Counted from the first letter of the stretch, positions 16,786 to 26,144 are shown. The stretch is 64,000 bases of DNA from Aestuariibaculum lutulentum (GCF_032926325.1 NZ_CP136709.1:533501-597500), one strand, 5' to 3'. Notes: generated from the sequence alone by a model not told the origin. A program made the numbers and translations.

Positions 16786-18145
16786 TACCCCTAACCTTTT
16801 TGGACTTTAAAAAATAAAACCAGAGACCCGCCAGAGGCATGATGAGCAACAACCAGCCTGACCCAAGACAAGCGCCTGAATTTGGAGCAATAACCGTATT
16901 GGGCAATGCCTTCTGTAATTTCACCACATTGATAGAATCCTTTAAAAACTCCTCTGAAAGCGAAAGGTAACGAAGCTGCTTTAAATGATAAAGCGTTGAA
17001 TCTAATCCTACTTTACCAAAGACCGTGAGATACTTTAATTTTTTGAAGTTTTTAATATCACTGTAATCCAGCAGGCTGTCATTATTTTTAAACTCAAGAG
17101 ATTCCAGTTCAGGAAAAGCATCCGGTACCACTTTAGAATTTAACCCCATAAGGGAGTCTCCAATTGAATAAAGAGAAAGCCTTTTAAGTTTATTTTTCTT
17201 AAAAACATCTGAAATGGACGCTACTTTATTCTCATTGAATCCTAGGTGCAGAGCTTTCAAATCAGGGTGATGTACATATAAATCGTTAAGAATTATACTA
17301 TCTGACTCGATATAAAGATTTTGAAGCTTTTTCAAGGTATTTAAAGCAGTCCAGTCTACATGTGCTTCACTTTCATTAAGTATGGTTAAAGATTCTATAT
17401 TAGGATTTTGCGCAAAAAACGCATCACCAATAAAAGTACTATCTTCTTCATTATACAGAATGATTTCTTTTAAATGCGGGAGATGAGGAAAAGAAACTGC
17501 TCCATGTACAGGCAAGCCAACAAAGAGTGTTTCTAAGGAAGGGAAATTTGCAAGACTGGATACAGAAACAGAATCTATTTCATTCTGAAAGAGTAAGGCT
17601 CTTGGTTGAAAATATTGTGAAAGCCAGCGCAAATCTCTATTTAATAGATTTACGGAGTCTATTTCAGGAAAAAAAACAATATCAAGCCCAGGATTTATAC
17701 GACCAATGTTTTCTAAATAAGGTTTAATGGCATCTGCAATAGGCTCCTTAAATTGTATGGTTCGAAGTCGGGAAATGTCTTCTGAAGTCAGTTGATCAAA
17801 AAAGGGAATTGACGGACTGTCTTTTGAGATGGAAATTGCAACTAAATTTCCATTGATATACATGACTGAATCTAATTCACGGATGTGCAGGGTATCTTCG
17901 AAATCCCTGTGAACAGAGAATAAAAATTCGTCTGTATTAAGCCAGTCGCCATTGCGGGTCAAAAGATTAACATAACCAAGACTGTCTATAGCAGAAAAAC
18001 TAGTCTTTACATCTATAAAATGCCCTATGTCTGCACCCTGAAAAGTAAGCAACCGAAATTCTTCCTTCTCTTTCTCCTTGCATTGCCAAAGCAAAATTAT
18101 GACAATAGAAAGAACAATTCGGCTCATATATTTTCTAAATACCAT
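16778..18145 (-). CDS. Leucine-rich-repeat surface protein with C-terminal sorting-like tag
   Basis: 455 aa. The N terminus is a signal peptide, perhaps lipoprotein-type (LLWQC, Cys22, though Gln at -1 is atypical). Residues ~180-415 hold irregular leucine-rich repeats (for example SLETLFVGLP, LKEIILYNE, IESLTILNE, LQNLYIESD, LKALHLGFN, LKRLSLYSI, LKYLTVFG, LRYLSLSEE). The C terminus is tripartite: ACLGSGW (C426), a ~15-residue hydrophobic segment, then KSKKVRGND. That is the plan of MYXO-CTERM-like tags cut by CPBP proteases, and a CPBP protease is encoded immediately downstream with an 8-base overlap. An alternative start is Met7 (18127). Function of the LRR part is unknown; ligand binding at the cell surface is plausible. 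Confidence 0.75.
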   Translation of the reverse strand: MVFRKYMSRIVLSIVIILLWQCKEKEKEEFRLLTFQGADIGHFIDVKTSFSAIDSLGYVNLLTRNGDWLNTDEFLFSVHRDFEDTLHIRELDSVMYINGNLVAISISKDSPSIPFFDQLTSEDISRLRTIQFKEPIADAIKPYLENIGRINPGLDIVFFPEIDSVNLLNRDLRWLSQYFQPRALLFQNEIDSVSVSSLANFPSLETLFVGLPVHGAVSFPHLPHLKEIILYNEEDSTFIGDAFFAQNPNIESLTILNESEAHVDWTALNTLKKLQNLYIESDSIILNDLYVHHPDLKALHLGFNENKVASISDVFKKNKLKRLSLYSIGDSLMGLNSKVVPDAFPELESLEFKNNDSLLDYSDIKNFKKLKYLTVFGKVGLDSTLYHLKQLRYLSLSEEFLKDSINVVKLQKALPNTVIAPNSGACLGSGWLLLIMPLAGLWFYFLKSKKVRGND

Positions 18146-18424
18146 AACGTAATATCAGGATTATTGCCTTGATTCTATTAAAGATACGAAATAAAGCCTT
18201 AGCTTGATTTATTAAATAAACCATGTGGCATAAGAAATACCATTTATGGTTTTACCAACAACTTAATGCTTATTATTAACAATAGCCTTAACTCATAACT
18301 CTTTCTCGCCTACTTTTTAAAAATTCTTATCTCAATAAATTTATCGTTTTTATACCTATCTTTTTATTAACTTAACACTAAAGTATGCGCCCCTAAAGGC
18401 ATTAACCAATTAAAACAGCAACTC

Positions 18425-18991
18425 ATGAAGAAACGCGTCTTATTATTATTGTTATTGGCACAGACCACTCTTTTATTTTCGCAAACAGATTCTATTTCTG
18501 AAGGGCGGGCAGCAGTTTATTTCACCAGATCAAGTGGATTGGGAGGCTTAGTAAACTTCACTTACTTTGACGGCAAAAAAGCCATAGGGAAGTTTAATGG
18601 TTCGAAGTATATGAAGTATGAATGCGAACCAGGCAAGCATCTGTTTTGGGCAAGATCAGAAAACAAATCATTTGTTGAAGCAGAACTGTTAGGTGGAAAA
18701 ACATACATCATTGATGTTATACCAACCTTAGGAGGATTAAAAGCAAGTGTTATATTAACTCCTGTTGATAAAAACAATTATAAATTAAAGCCTATTCAAA
18801 AACTTTTAGAAAAAAAGGATGCCGAAATATTTGAAAAGGATGAATTAGACGCTCTACAATTAGAAATGGCCGATGTTATTGTAAGAGGATTTGAAAAATA
18901 TAATGAACTGAAAGAAAAGGGAAAAAACATTCCAATACTTCTCCCTTCCATGACGGTTGAAGCATCGGACTTGATATATGTTAAAAAATAA
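18425..18991 (+). CDS. Secreted DUF2846-like protein
   Basis: 188 aa with a clear signal peptide (MKKRVLLLLLLAQTTLLFSQ). Residues ~28-110 follow the DUF2846 pattern: AAVYFTRSSGLGGLVNFTYF, KAIGKFNGSKYMKYECEPGKH, then FVEAELLGGKTYIIDV. A charged C-terminal helix region follows (LEKKDAEIFEKDELDAL...). Function unknown, periplasm expected. It is read from the divergent 279-base region shared with the LRR gene; that region is AT-rich and shows no other gene, with a TATCTTTT box near 18357. Related in domain to the lipoprotein at 10056-10787. Confidence 0.7.
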   Translation: MKKRVLLLLLLAQTTLLFSQTDSISEGRAAVYFTRSSGLGGLVNFTYFDGKKAIGKFNGSKYMKYECEPGKHLFWARSENKSFVEAELLGGKTYIIDVIPTLGGLKASVILTPVDKNNYKLKPIQKLLEKKDAEIFEKDELDALQLEMADVIVRGFEKYNELKEKGKNIPILLPSMTVEASDLIYVKK

Positions 18992-19034
18992 GTATCTTAT
19001 AGAGGCAAATAACCATCTATAAATTAAGCGACTT

Positions 19035-19427
19035 ATGAGTTATTATTTTAGTACCGTTTTAAAAGAAAAAGACTTCGATAAAGCTATTGAACAAGTAGCG
19101 GCCGCCTTAAAAACAGAAGGTTTTGGCGTGCTTACCGAGATAGATATAACCCAAACCTTGAAAAACAAACTAGATGTCGATTTTAAGAAGTACCGCATAC
19201 TGGGCGCCTGCAATCCGCCATACGCCTATCAGGCATTAAGTAATGAAGATAAAATAGGGCTCTTCTTGCCCTGTAATGTCGTGGTTATGGAGAATGACCA
19301 CGGCGATATTGAAGTGGCAGCAGTCGATCCGGTCGCGTCTATGATGGCTGTAAAAAATGAAAATCTTGGAAGCGTGGCTATCGAGATTCAGCAAAAGCTT
19401 AAACGTATTATTGAACATCTGGATTAA
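19035..19427 (+). CDS. DUF302 family protein
   Basis: 130 aa, cytoplasmic, no signal peptide. The conserved features of DUF302 are present: an N-terminal helix that begins (F)DKAIEQVAAALKTEGFGVL, the YRILGACNPPYAYQAL motif with its Cys in GACNP, and the GLFLPCNVVV strand with a second Cys. The fold is ferredoxin-like; function is unknown although some members are linked to metal or sulfur handling. It begins 43 bases after the preceding gene and is followed by a strong terminator, so it may be co-transcribed with that gene. Confidence 0.92.
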   Translation: MSYYFSTVLKEKDFDKAIEQVAAALKTEGFGVLTEIDITQTLKNKLDVDFKKYRILGACNPPYAYQALSNEDKIGLFLPCNVVVMENDHGDIEVAAVDPVASMMAVKNENLGSVAIEIQQKLKRIIEHLD

Positions 19428-19456
19428 AGCTAAAAATGAAAAACATGAATAACCTC

Positions 19457-19480
19457 AACACCCTTTTAGGGTGTTTTTTT
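19457..19480 (+). terminator. Rho-independent terminator after DUF302 gene
   Basis: Stem AACACCC/GGGTGTT with a short loop (19457-19475) and a T run to 19480. It lies inside the N-terminal extension of the longest ORF that would start at 19436, which argues that the next gene really starts at 19574. Confidence 0.85.
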
Positions 19481-19573
19481 TATGAATTAAACTTTGTTAA
19501 GATTTCCGTTTTGAAGTTCGAAAAAAGCAATTTATATTGTGAGAAAAATTACAACCCAAAAAAACCAATATTT

Positions 19574-20014
19574 ATGAAAACTTACTTAAGCGCATTACTT
19601 TTCTTAACATCAATGACATTTGCATTTGCACAAAATACACCTCAAGAATTGACAGATGTATTTTTTAACACCTTTCAAAAAGAAGGTGCTTCAAAAGCGC
19701 TTGATGAATTATACTCAAGTAACTCTTGGATTTCGAGAAATGCTGACGCTATTACTAATTTAAAAAGCCAAATGGAAGGCTTGAATATTGATTATGTTGG
19801 TGAATATTATGGTTATGAAAAAATAAATAGTAAATCTTTAGGAAGTAGCTTTGTACACTTGAGCTATATGGCAAAATACGACCGTCAACCCATTCGCTTT
19901 GTTTTTCAGTTTTATAAACCAAAAGATAAATGGGTTATTTACTCTTTTAGTTTTGATACAAACATCTCGGAAGAACTAGCAGAATCTGCTAAAATATATT
20001 ATCAGAATTTGTAG
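19574..20014 (+). CDS. Small secreted protein, unknown function
   Basis: 146 aa from the ATG that opens a signal peptide (MKTYLSALLFLTSMTFAFAQ). An in-frame ATG at 19436 would put 46 residues and a terminator hairpin in front of the signal peptide, so it is rejected. The mature part (TPQELTDVFFNTFQKEGASK, ...YDRQPIRFVFQFYKPKDKWVIYSF) has the helix-then-sheet pattern of NTF2-like or DUF3887/4783-type domains. The fold call is tentative and no function is implied. It stands 22 bases before a small membrane gene. Confidence 0.7.
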   Translation: MKTYLSALLFLTSMTFAFAQNTPQELTDVFFNTFQKEGASKALDELYSSNSWISRNADAITNLKSQMEGLNIDYVGEYYGYEKINSKSLGSSFVHLSYMAKYDRQPIRFVFQFYKPKDKWVIYSFSFDTNISEELAESAKIYYQNL

Positions 20015-20036
20015 TTTAACCTTCATAATAACGAAC

Positions 20037-20264
20037 ATGTTAAAAAAACTATTAAGTGTTGTATTAATCTTTATAGGCATAAGCCTTCTGATCTCATTAA
20101 TTCCAAAAATCCCTTTAATCATTACTGCTTTTAGCAAGGCCATGATAAATCAACAAGGAGGCGACTGGGGGTCCTTTGCAGGGTTACTAACCATATATGT
20201 TCCCATTGGTATTCTGGATTATTTTTTATTAAAATTTGGATTTAAGCTTTTCAGAAACGATTAA
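20037..20264 (+). CDS. Small membrane protein
   Basis: 75 aa with two hydrophobic segments (about residues 4-32 and 48-66) flanking NQQGGDWGSF. I recognise no family. It lies 22 bases after the preceding secreted protein gene and only 5 bases before the next small membrane gene, so 20037-20620 is probably a short operon encoding two membrane proteins. Confidence 0.65.
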   Translation: MLKKLLSVVLIFIGISLLISLIPKIPLIITAFSKAMINQQGGDWGSFAGLLTIYVPIGILDYFLLKFGFKLFRND

Positions 20265-20269
20265 TTAGC

Positions 20270-20620
20270 ATGCCCCATTATTACAAAGAAAAAGAGCTGA
20301 GTGCAGTTAATGGTAAAATAGAAACCATAATAAGAGAATCTAACTTCATTCAAAAAAACATCTGGAAGGTTATAGGATTTGGAATAATAGTGTCTTTATG
20401 GGCACCTACATATTCTAATCGTCATTCTTTAAGCAGACGTAAATCGGCTTTAGATATTAGTAACCTGAGTTATTATGAATTGGTTTTACTTACAGCCATT
20501 GTGTTCACCGTAATTTGCGTTCTTACCCATTACAGTATAAAATACCAGGATGGTAAAAAGTTAAAACAATTACACACCAGAAAATTAGAATTGGAAAAAG
20601 AACTAAACATTGTTAACTAA
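20270..20620 (+). CDS. Membrane protein, unknown function
   Basis: 116 aa. Two membrane segments (about 32-50 and 70-88) are separated by a basic loop, SNRHSLSRRKSALD, and the protein ends in a charged helix (LKQLHTRKLELEKELN) that may form a coiled coil in the cytoplasm. I do not recognise the family. It follows the 75-aa membrane protein by 5 bases, so co-translation and a shared complex are possible. Confidence 0.6.
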   Translation: MPHYYKEKELSAVNGKIETIIRESNFIQKNIWKVIGFGIIVSLWAPTYSNRHSLSRRKSALDISNLSYYELVLLTAIVFTVICVLTHYSIKYQDGKKLKQLHTRKLELEKELNIVN

Positions 20621-20707
20621 GCATTTCGCCTAATAATAATTTAACTAGAGATTTAAATTTTATATGTAGTTTTATCGATATTTCAAATTTACTGCAAACC
20701 AAATTAG

Positions 20708-22021
20708 ATGAAACTTATAAAAAAAACGCTACTTCTACTTTTAGCTTCCCTTAGTTTTTCCTGTGTAAAACAAGAAGAAAAAAAACAGCCCAATGTCGTA
20801 CTTATTATGGTTGACGATATGGGCTATGAATGTCTGAGTGCATACGGTTCCACTTCGTATAACACGCCTAATATTGATAAATTAGCAGAAAAGGGTATGT
20901 TGTTTGGAAACTGTGTATCACAACCCTTATGTACCCCATCGCGAGTAAAAATCATGACAGGGAAATATAACTACCGAAACTATGATTATTTCGGGCATTT
21001 AAACAATTCGGAATACACCTTTGGGAACCTGATGCAGGATGCAGGATACGAAACCTGTATTGCCGGCAAATGGCAATTAAACGGGTTATCTTTTAAAGAC
21101 AGTATTAGCGATTGGAATGACAATACCCGTCCCAACAAATTTGGTTTCGACGAGTATTGTTTATGGCAACTTACCAAAACCAGAGCCGATGGTGGCCGAT
21201 ACAGTGACCCGTTAATTGAACAAAATGGTGAATTCCTAAAACGAAACGCAGACGATTATGGCCCTGATATTTTTTCAGATTATATTTTAGATTTTATAGA
21301 GCGTAAAAAAGACCAGCCATTTTTTGTGTATTACCCTATGGTATTAGTTCACGATCCGTTTGTACCAACACCAGATTCCAACACCTGGAATGACCGAGAA
21401 AACCGTTATAAAAACGACACAACCTACTTTAAAGACATGGTAGCATATACCGATAAAATAGTCGGTAAAATAACCCATAAACTGGAAGAGTTAAAATTGA
21501 CAGATAACACTATTTTAATCTTTACCGGTGATAACGGTACCCACCCTACTATTCAATCGCATATTAACAATGAACTTATTGTTGGTGGAAAAGGTAACAC
21601 CATTGATGCCGGAACCCATGTACCACTTATCGTATACTGGCCGGAACAAATAAAGGAAAAATCCGTTTACAATCACCTTATTGAATTCAGTGACTTCTTC
21701 CCTACTCTGGCCGAATTAACAGAATCGAAAGCTGTATCAGATGGTAAAAGTTTCTATCCGCTGCTAACTGGCAAAGAGTATCAACCAAGAGAAACTGCTT
21801 TTGTGCATTACGATCCGCAATGGGGAGCAAATGTTAGTAAGTATAGAAACCAGTTCGTACGTTCTTTAGATTATAAATTATACCCTAATAACAACTTCTA
21901 TAATCTCAATAACGATAAACTGGAACAACATCCGTTAGCATTAGATTCCCTTGACAGCAACGAGCAAGACATTAAAAACACCTTAGAAAAAGAATTAGAG
22001 AAACATCCAAAATGGAAATAA
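20708..22021 (+). CDS. Sulfatase lipoprotein (CxPxR type)
   Basis: 437 aa with a lipoprotein signal (LSFSC, Cys19), so it is membrane-anchored, unlike the three sulfatases at the window start. The metal site is D36-D37 (VDDMGY) and D275-N276 (GDNGTH); the formylglycine Cys is C75 in LCTPSR, the canonical C-x-P-x-R. HDPFVPTP and GGKGNTIDAGTHVP carry further active-site His/Lys. It is shorter than the window-start paralogs and of a different subfamily. Its stop overlaps the next gene by 10 bases, so sulfatase and EEP hydrolase are co-translated. Confidence 0.94.
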   Translation: MKLIKKTLLLLLASLSFSCVKQEEKKQPNVVLIMVDDMGYECLSAYGSTSYNTPNIDKLAEKGMLFGNCVSQPLCTPSRVKIMTGKYNYRNYDYFGHLNNSEYTFGNLMQDAGYETCIAGKWQLNGLSFKDSISDWNDNTRPNKFGFDEYCLWQLTKTRADGGRYSDPLIEQNGEFLKRNADDYGPDIFSDYILDFIERKKDQPFFVYYPMVLVHDPFVPTPDSNTWNDRENRYKNDTTYFKDMVAYTDKIVGKITHKLEELKLTDNTILIFTGDNGTHPTIQSHINNELIVGGKGNTIDAGTHVPLIVYWPEQIKEKSVYNHLIEFSDFFPTLAELTESKAVSDGKSFYPLLTGKEYQPRETAFVHYDPQWGANVSKYRNQFVRSLDYKLYPNNNFYNLNNDKLEQHPLALDSLDSNEQDIKNTLEKELEKHPKWK

Positions 22022-22857
22022 ACAATACGTTTTCAGCTTTTAAATACCTTCTTTTAAGCATTGTGTTTACAAGTTTGGCAATACAGGCACAAACTACAGT
22101 AATGTCGTTTAATATTCGTTACGACAATGCTAACGATAAAGCCAACTGGTGGGAATACCGTAAAACGGAAGTCGCGAAACTAATAGACTACTACCATCCT
22201 GACTTTTTAGGTATTCAGGAAGGGTTGCACCATCAGGTTACTTTTATAAAAGACCACATGACAAATTACGACTTTATTGGCGTTGGGCGCGACGATGGAA
22301 AAACCAAAGGCGAATATTCAGCGTTGTTCTACGATAGTAGTAAATACGACGTATTAAAACAGGATACGTTCTGGCTTTCGGAAACGCCTGAACAAATATC
22401 TGTAGGATGGGATGCTTCTATGGAACGCATCTGCACCTACGGGTTATTTAAAAACAGAAATACCGGAGAGGTTATTTATATATTCAATACGCATTTTGAC
22501 CATATTGGTCCTAAAGCTCAGGAAGAATCTTCAAAACTTATTTTAAAAACTATTGAACAATTAGGTATTACTAAAGAAAAGCTGGTGGTTATGGGCGATT
22601 TAAACAGTGAACCTAAAAGCCCTCCGATACAAACCTTAAAAACAAAACTGAACGATGGTTTAGAAACAACCTCAAGTCCGTTTTATGGACCTTTGGGTAC
22701 CTTTAATAATTTCGACCCTATGGCTGAGTTAAACAAACGTATCGATTATATTTTTACCAAAAACGCCACAGTGCTTCGCTACCGACACATAGACGACCGA
22801 CGCATCAACGGACTTTGTGTTTCAGATCATCTCCCTGTTTTTGTCAAGTTGAAATAA
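22012..22857 (+). CDS. Secreted endonuclease/exonuclease/phosphatase (EEP) family protein
   Basis: 281 aa with a signal peptide ending at IQAQ (residue 27). EEP signatures in order: MSFNIRYDN (N34), GIQEG (E70), NTHFDHIG, VMGDLNSEP and SDHLPVF at the C terminus, i.e. a complete metal-dependent phosphoesterase site. Members hydrolyse phosphodiesters or phosphomonoesters in nucleic acids, lipids or sugars. It overlaps the upstream sulfatase by 10 bases, and secreted EEP proteins of this kind recur in Bacteroidota polysaccharide loci, so a glycan-linked or phosphate-scavenging role is possible (inference). A strong terminator follows. Confidence 0.93.
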   Translation: MEINNTFSAFKYLLLSIVFTSLAIQAQTTVMSFNIRYDNANDKANWWEYRKTEVAKLIDYYHPDFLGIQEGLHHQVTFIKDHMTNYDFIGVGRDDGKTKGEYSALFYDSSKYDVLKQDTFWLSETPEQISVGWDASMERICTYGLFKNRNTGEVIYIFNTHFDHIGPKAQEESSKLILKTIEQLGITKEKLVVMGDLNSEPKSPPIQTLKTKLNDGLETTSSPFYGPLGTFNNFDPMAELNKRIDYIFTKNATVLRYRHIDDRRINGLCVSDHLPVFVKLK

Positions 22858-22881
22858 GACTCTTAATTACAATAAAAAAAC

Positions 22882-22902
22882 GCCCTAAAAAGGGCTTTTT
22901 TT
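22882..22902 (+). terminator. Rho-independent terminator after EEP gene
   Basis: Stem GCCCT/AGGGC (22882-22895) with a 4-A loop followed by seven T residues; it closes the sulfatase-EEP operon. Confidence 0.85.
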
Positions 22903-23014
22903 ATACCTATTATTAAATATAAAAGTATTTTGAAGTTGTAAAAAACATGATATCTTGTGCCAAATTAAAATCACCTAAACAAATATGTGCTCCAGCACAC
23001 TGCAATATTACCAA

Positions 23015-25378
23015 ATGATTAAAAAACACATTACACCGTTATTTATTCTATGTCTACTTACCTTAACTAGTTGTCATAAACAACCCAATGAAATTTTCGT
23101 CAGTCCTAACGGAAATGACACTAATCGAGGCTCTAAACAATCTCCTATACAAACTATACAAAAAGCACTTGATTTAGCAAAAGCAGCCAAAACTCGTGCT
23201 GATGATAAAGTTACTATTAAATTATTAGCTGGTGATTATTACTTAACTGAACCTTTAACCATAACTCCAGAATTAAATAATCTTGAAATTATTGGAGAAG
23301 GCACTAATAAGGTTAATGTTAAAGGTTCGAAAATTATAAAAACCAAATGGAGTATTTATAAAGATAATATCTGGGTAACCGAGATCAATGAAAACATTGA
23401 ATTTAACCAACTTTTCATTAATGGTAAACAGCAGATTTTAGCTCGATATCCTAATTACAATAAACAAGGTGGTGCATGGCAAGGTCATGCGGCCGATGCT
23501 ATTTCTAAAGAACGTGTAAATGGTTGGAGTAATCCTATTGGCGGTTTTGTACATGCCATGCACAGCGGACGATGGGGTGGATTCCATTATGAAATTACCG
23601 GTATATCTGAGGATGGAGACCTACAACTTACCGGCGGCCATCAAAACAATCGCCCCTCTGCCATGCATCAAAAATTGCGCATGGTTGAAAATATATTCGA
23701 GGAATTAGATAGTGAAAATGAATGGTACTATAGCAAACAAGATAAAAAACTTTACTTATGGATTCAACCAGAAATAGATTTAAATACTGCCCAAGTTGAA
23801 GTTTCTGTTCTAAAACACTTGATTGACATAAAAGGAAGTTTAGAACATCCTGTCAAAAACATTCTTATTTCTGATATTACCTTTCAACATGCCAAACGTA
23901 CTTTTATGGAAGAGTACGAGCCCTTACTCCGCAGTGACTGGACGATTTATCGTGGTGGGGCTATAACAATGAACGGCACCGAACATTGCAGCATCGAAGA
24001 TTGCACATTTACTAACCTTGGTGGTAATGTTATTTTCGTGAATGGTTATAACCTGTCGAATAATTTCAGTGGGAACCACATCTATAATTGCGGGGCTTCG
24101 GCAATAAGTTTTGTCGGCGATGCTTCGGCAGTACGTTCACCTTCTTTTAAATATGAGGAATTTGTTCCTGCAAAAGACATAGATACTATTAAAGGACCTG
24201 CCAACAACTTATATCCTTCAAAATGCATTGTTGAAAACAATCTTATTCATGATATAGGCACAATAGAAAAACAAGTTGCTGGGGTACAATTGTCTATGTC
24301 GATGAAAATTCATATTAAAAATAATAGTATCTATGATGTACCGCGTGCCGGAATAAATGCTAATGAAGGCACATGGGGAGGACATATTATTGAGTACAAC
24401 GATGTATTTAATACCGTTTTAGAAACCAGTGATCATGGCGCATTTAATTCTTGGGGACGTGACCGTTTCTGGCATCCTACCTATAACGTTATTGATAGCC
24501 TTGTACATGCAAATCCTGAAATGCCCTACTGGGACGCGATGTATACGACTGTAATTCGAAACAACCGTTTTCGCTGTGACCATGGCTGGGATATTGACTT
24601 AGATGATGGTTCTTCAAACTATCACATATACAACAACCTGTGTTTAAACGGAGGTATAAAACTTCGTGAAGGTTTTTATCGAGTGATAGAAAACAATATC
24701 ATGGTAAATAACGGATTTCATCCTCACGTTTGGTTTGATAACAGTGAAGACGTATTTAAACACAACATTTCTATGACCAAACATTTCCCGATTCGCCTTA
24801 AAGGCTGGGGAAAAGAAGTTGATTACAATGTGTTTCCTGATAGTACTTCCTTGGCTTTAGCTAACCAAAACTACACCGACAAACATAGTGTTTATGGTAA
24901 TCCAATGTTTATAAATCCCGGACAGGGAGACTTTAACGTGTCACAGAACTCAATTGCATTACAAGTAGGCTTCAAAAACTTTCCTATGGATCAGTTTGGA
25001 GTTCAAAAACCAGAACTAAAAGCCCTGGCTAAGCAACCTAATATTCCTCAATTAAAGATTAAATCAATTTACAAAACAAACAGTAAAACTCAAGAATGGC
25101 TGGGTGCTACACTTAAAAATATTGAAACGCCAGAGGAGCAATCGGCATCAGGATTATTTGACATGAATGGTGTAATTGTTTTAAAAATAAATAGTGATAG
25201 TAAACTGATTCATTCCGGATTAAAAGAAGGTGATGTTATTGTTGGAATGGAAGAAGAAAAAGTGAAGCATATTGCAGATTTCTTAAAAAAATACAACAGC
25301 AAAAATCTAAATGGAAAGATTAAACTACGTGTTGTTCGCAATCAAAAACCAACAAATCTAATTCTAAGCATACAATAA
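23015..25378 (+). CDS. Right-handed parallel beta-helix lipoprotein with C-terminal PDZ domain
   Basis: 787 aa from the Met that opens a lipoprotein signal (LTLTSC); an ATG at 22985 would add ten residues. The N-terminal block IFVSPNGNDTNRGSKQSPIQ is the standard opening of secreted beta-helix enzymes, followed by QLFINGKQQILARYPN and many Asn-rich coils (SIEDCTFTNLGGNVIF, IVENNLIHDIG, IHIKNNSIYDVPRAGIN, TTVIRNNRF). This layout resembles GH141-like enzymes and related polysaccharide lyases or hydrolases, but catalytic residues cannot be assigned. The last ~85 residues (GLFDMNGVIVLKI...GLKEGDVIVGME) form a PDZ domain. It follows a sulfatase-EEP operon and ends in its own terminator, so a glycan-degrading role is likely. 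Confidence 0.82.
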   Translation: MIKKHITPLFILCLLTLTSCHKQPNEIFVSPNGNDTNRGSKQSPIQTIQKALDLAKAAKTRADDKVTIKLLAGDYYLTEPLTITPELNNLEIIGEGTNKVNVKGSKIIKTKWSIYKDNIWVTEINENIEFNQLFINGKQQILARYPNYNKQGGAWQGHAADAISKERVNGWSNPIGGFVHAMHSGRWGGFHYEITGISEDGDLQLTGGHQNNRPSAMHQKLRMVENIFEELDSENEWYYSKQDKKLYLWIQPEIDLNTAQVEVSVLKHLIDIKGSLEHPVKNILISDITFQHAKRTFMEEYEPLLRSDWTIYRGGAITMNGTEHCSIEDCTFTNLGGNVIFVNGYNLSNNFSGNHIYNCGASAISFVGDASAVRSPSFKYEEFVPAKDIDTIKGPANNLYPSKCIVENNLIHDIGTIEKQVAGVQLSMSMKIHIKNNSIYDVPRAGINANEGTWGGHIIEYNDVFNTVLETSDHGAFNSWGRDRFWHPTYNVIDSLVHANPEMPYWDAMYTTVIRNNRFRCDHGWDIDLDDGSSNYHIYNNLCLNGGIKLREGFYRVIENNIMVNNGFHPHVWFDNSEDVFKHNISMTKHFPIRLKGWGKEVDYNVFPDSTSLALANQNYTDKHSVYGNPMFINPGQGDFNVSQNSIALQVGFKNFPMDQFGVQKPELKALAKQPNIPQLKIKSIYKTNSKTQEWLGATLKNIETPEEQSASGLFDMNGVIVLKINSDSKLIHSGLKEGDVIVGMEEEKVKHIADFLKKYNSKNLNGKIKLRVVRNQKPTNLILSIQ

Positions 25379-25402
25379 ACTCGTAAAACCTTAAGAACAA
25401 AA

Positions 25403-25427
25403 ACGCCCTAACACAGGGCGTTTTTTT
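25403..25427 (+). terminator. Rho-independent terminator after beta-helix gene
   Basis: Stem ACGCCCT/AGGGCGT (25403-25421) with a 5-base loop and T run. Confidence 0.85.
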
Positions 25428-25517
25428 ATACCCAATAAGTCCGCTTTTTAGAGGGTAGCAGACATAATAATTCGTACCTTTATAAATGGGGTTGACTGAA
25501 TACTAAATTTAGAAATC

Positions 25518-26144
25518 ATGGCAACTTTAAAAAAACTCAAATCCTGGTTTTACCCGGTTACCCCATTTACCATCGTTACCATATTAGGCATCGTAATCGC
25601 CATACAATCCATTTACATCGGACTCACATATGAAAGTCCGATGATTCTTTATCCCATTATGGTTATACCTATTGTAGTCTTTATTTTTGCTATCTATGTT
25701 TTAGATCGATTCTTTATTAAAAGCACGCCTTACTACATCATCTTTATCATAGAATTAATATTATCAATAGGTGGTTATATTGGTTTTAAATACATGAATG
25801 GCACCAACGATATTCATTTTACAACCGACAAAGAGTATATTTTAATTATTTACGATGCCAAAGAAAATTCAATGGATCGCTTTAGTAAAACAGACCTCTT
25901 TAGTAAAGAATTAAAATCAAATGAAAATGTGATACACTTAAACCAATCCTTATACCTCAGCAACAAGATTCGTATATTTTCTCCAGATCGCTGGAATGGT
26001 GGATTTGAAGATAATAGCTATTACTTCTACCAGGGAGATTCTATCCCGTATTTATACATGTCTAACAGTCATTCACCTAAAGATCAAAAATACACCGAAC
26101 AGCAGTTTATTGATAGTTTGTTAAAATTAGAATTAGATAAATAA
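25518..26144 (+). CDS. Membrane protein with extracytoplasmic domain, unknown function
   Basis: 208 aa. Three membrane segments lie in the first ~95 residues (about 16-36, 42-62, 73-90), followed by a soluble C-terminal domain of ~110 residues with many Tyr, Ser and Asn (for example DRWNGGFEDNSYYFYQGDSI). I recognise no family. The gene is alone, with a TACCTTTA -7-like box near 25474 and 120 bases to the next gene, where AAAGGCTTTA/TAAAGCCCTTT can form a weak hairpin. Confidence 0.6.
   Translation: MATLKKLKSWFYPVTPFTIVTILGIVIAIQSIYIGLTYESPMILYPIMVIPIVVFIFAIYVLDRFFIKSTPYYIIFIIELILSIGGYIGFKYMNGTNDIHFTTDKEYILIIYDAKENSMDRFSKTDLFSKELKSNENVIHLNQSLYLSNKIRIFSPDRWNGGFEDNSYYFYQGDSIPYLYMSNSHSPKDQKYTEQQFIDSLLKLELDK

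Noticed and set aside
19436..19573. N-terminal extension of the small secreted protein
   Set aside because: It contains a terminator hairpin and places 46 residues before a clean signal peptide; the start at 19574 is better.
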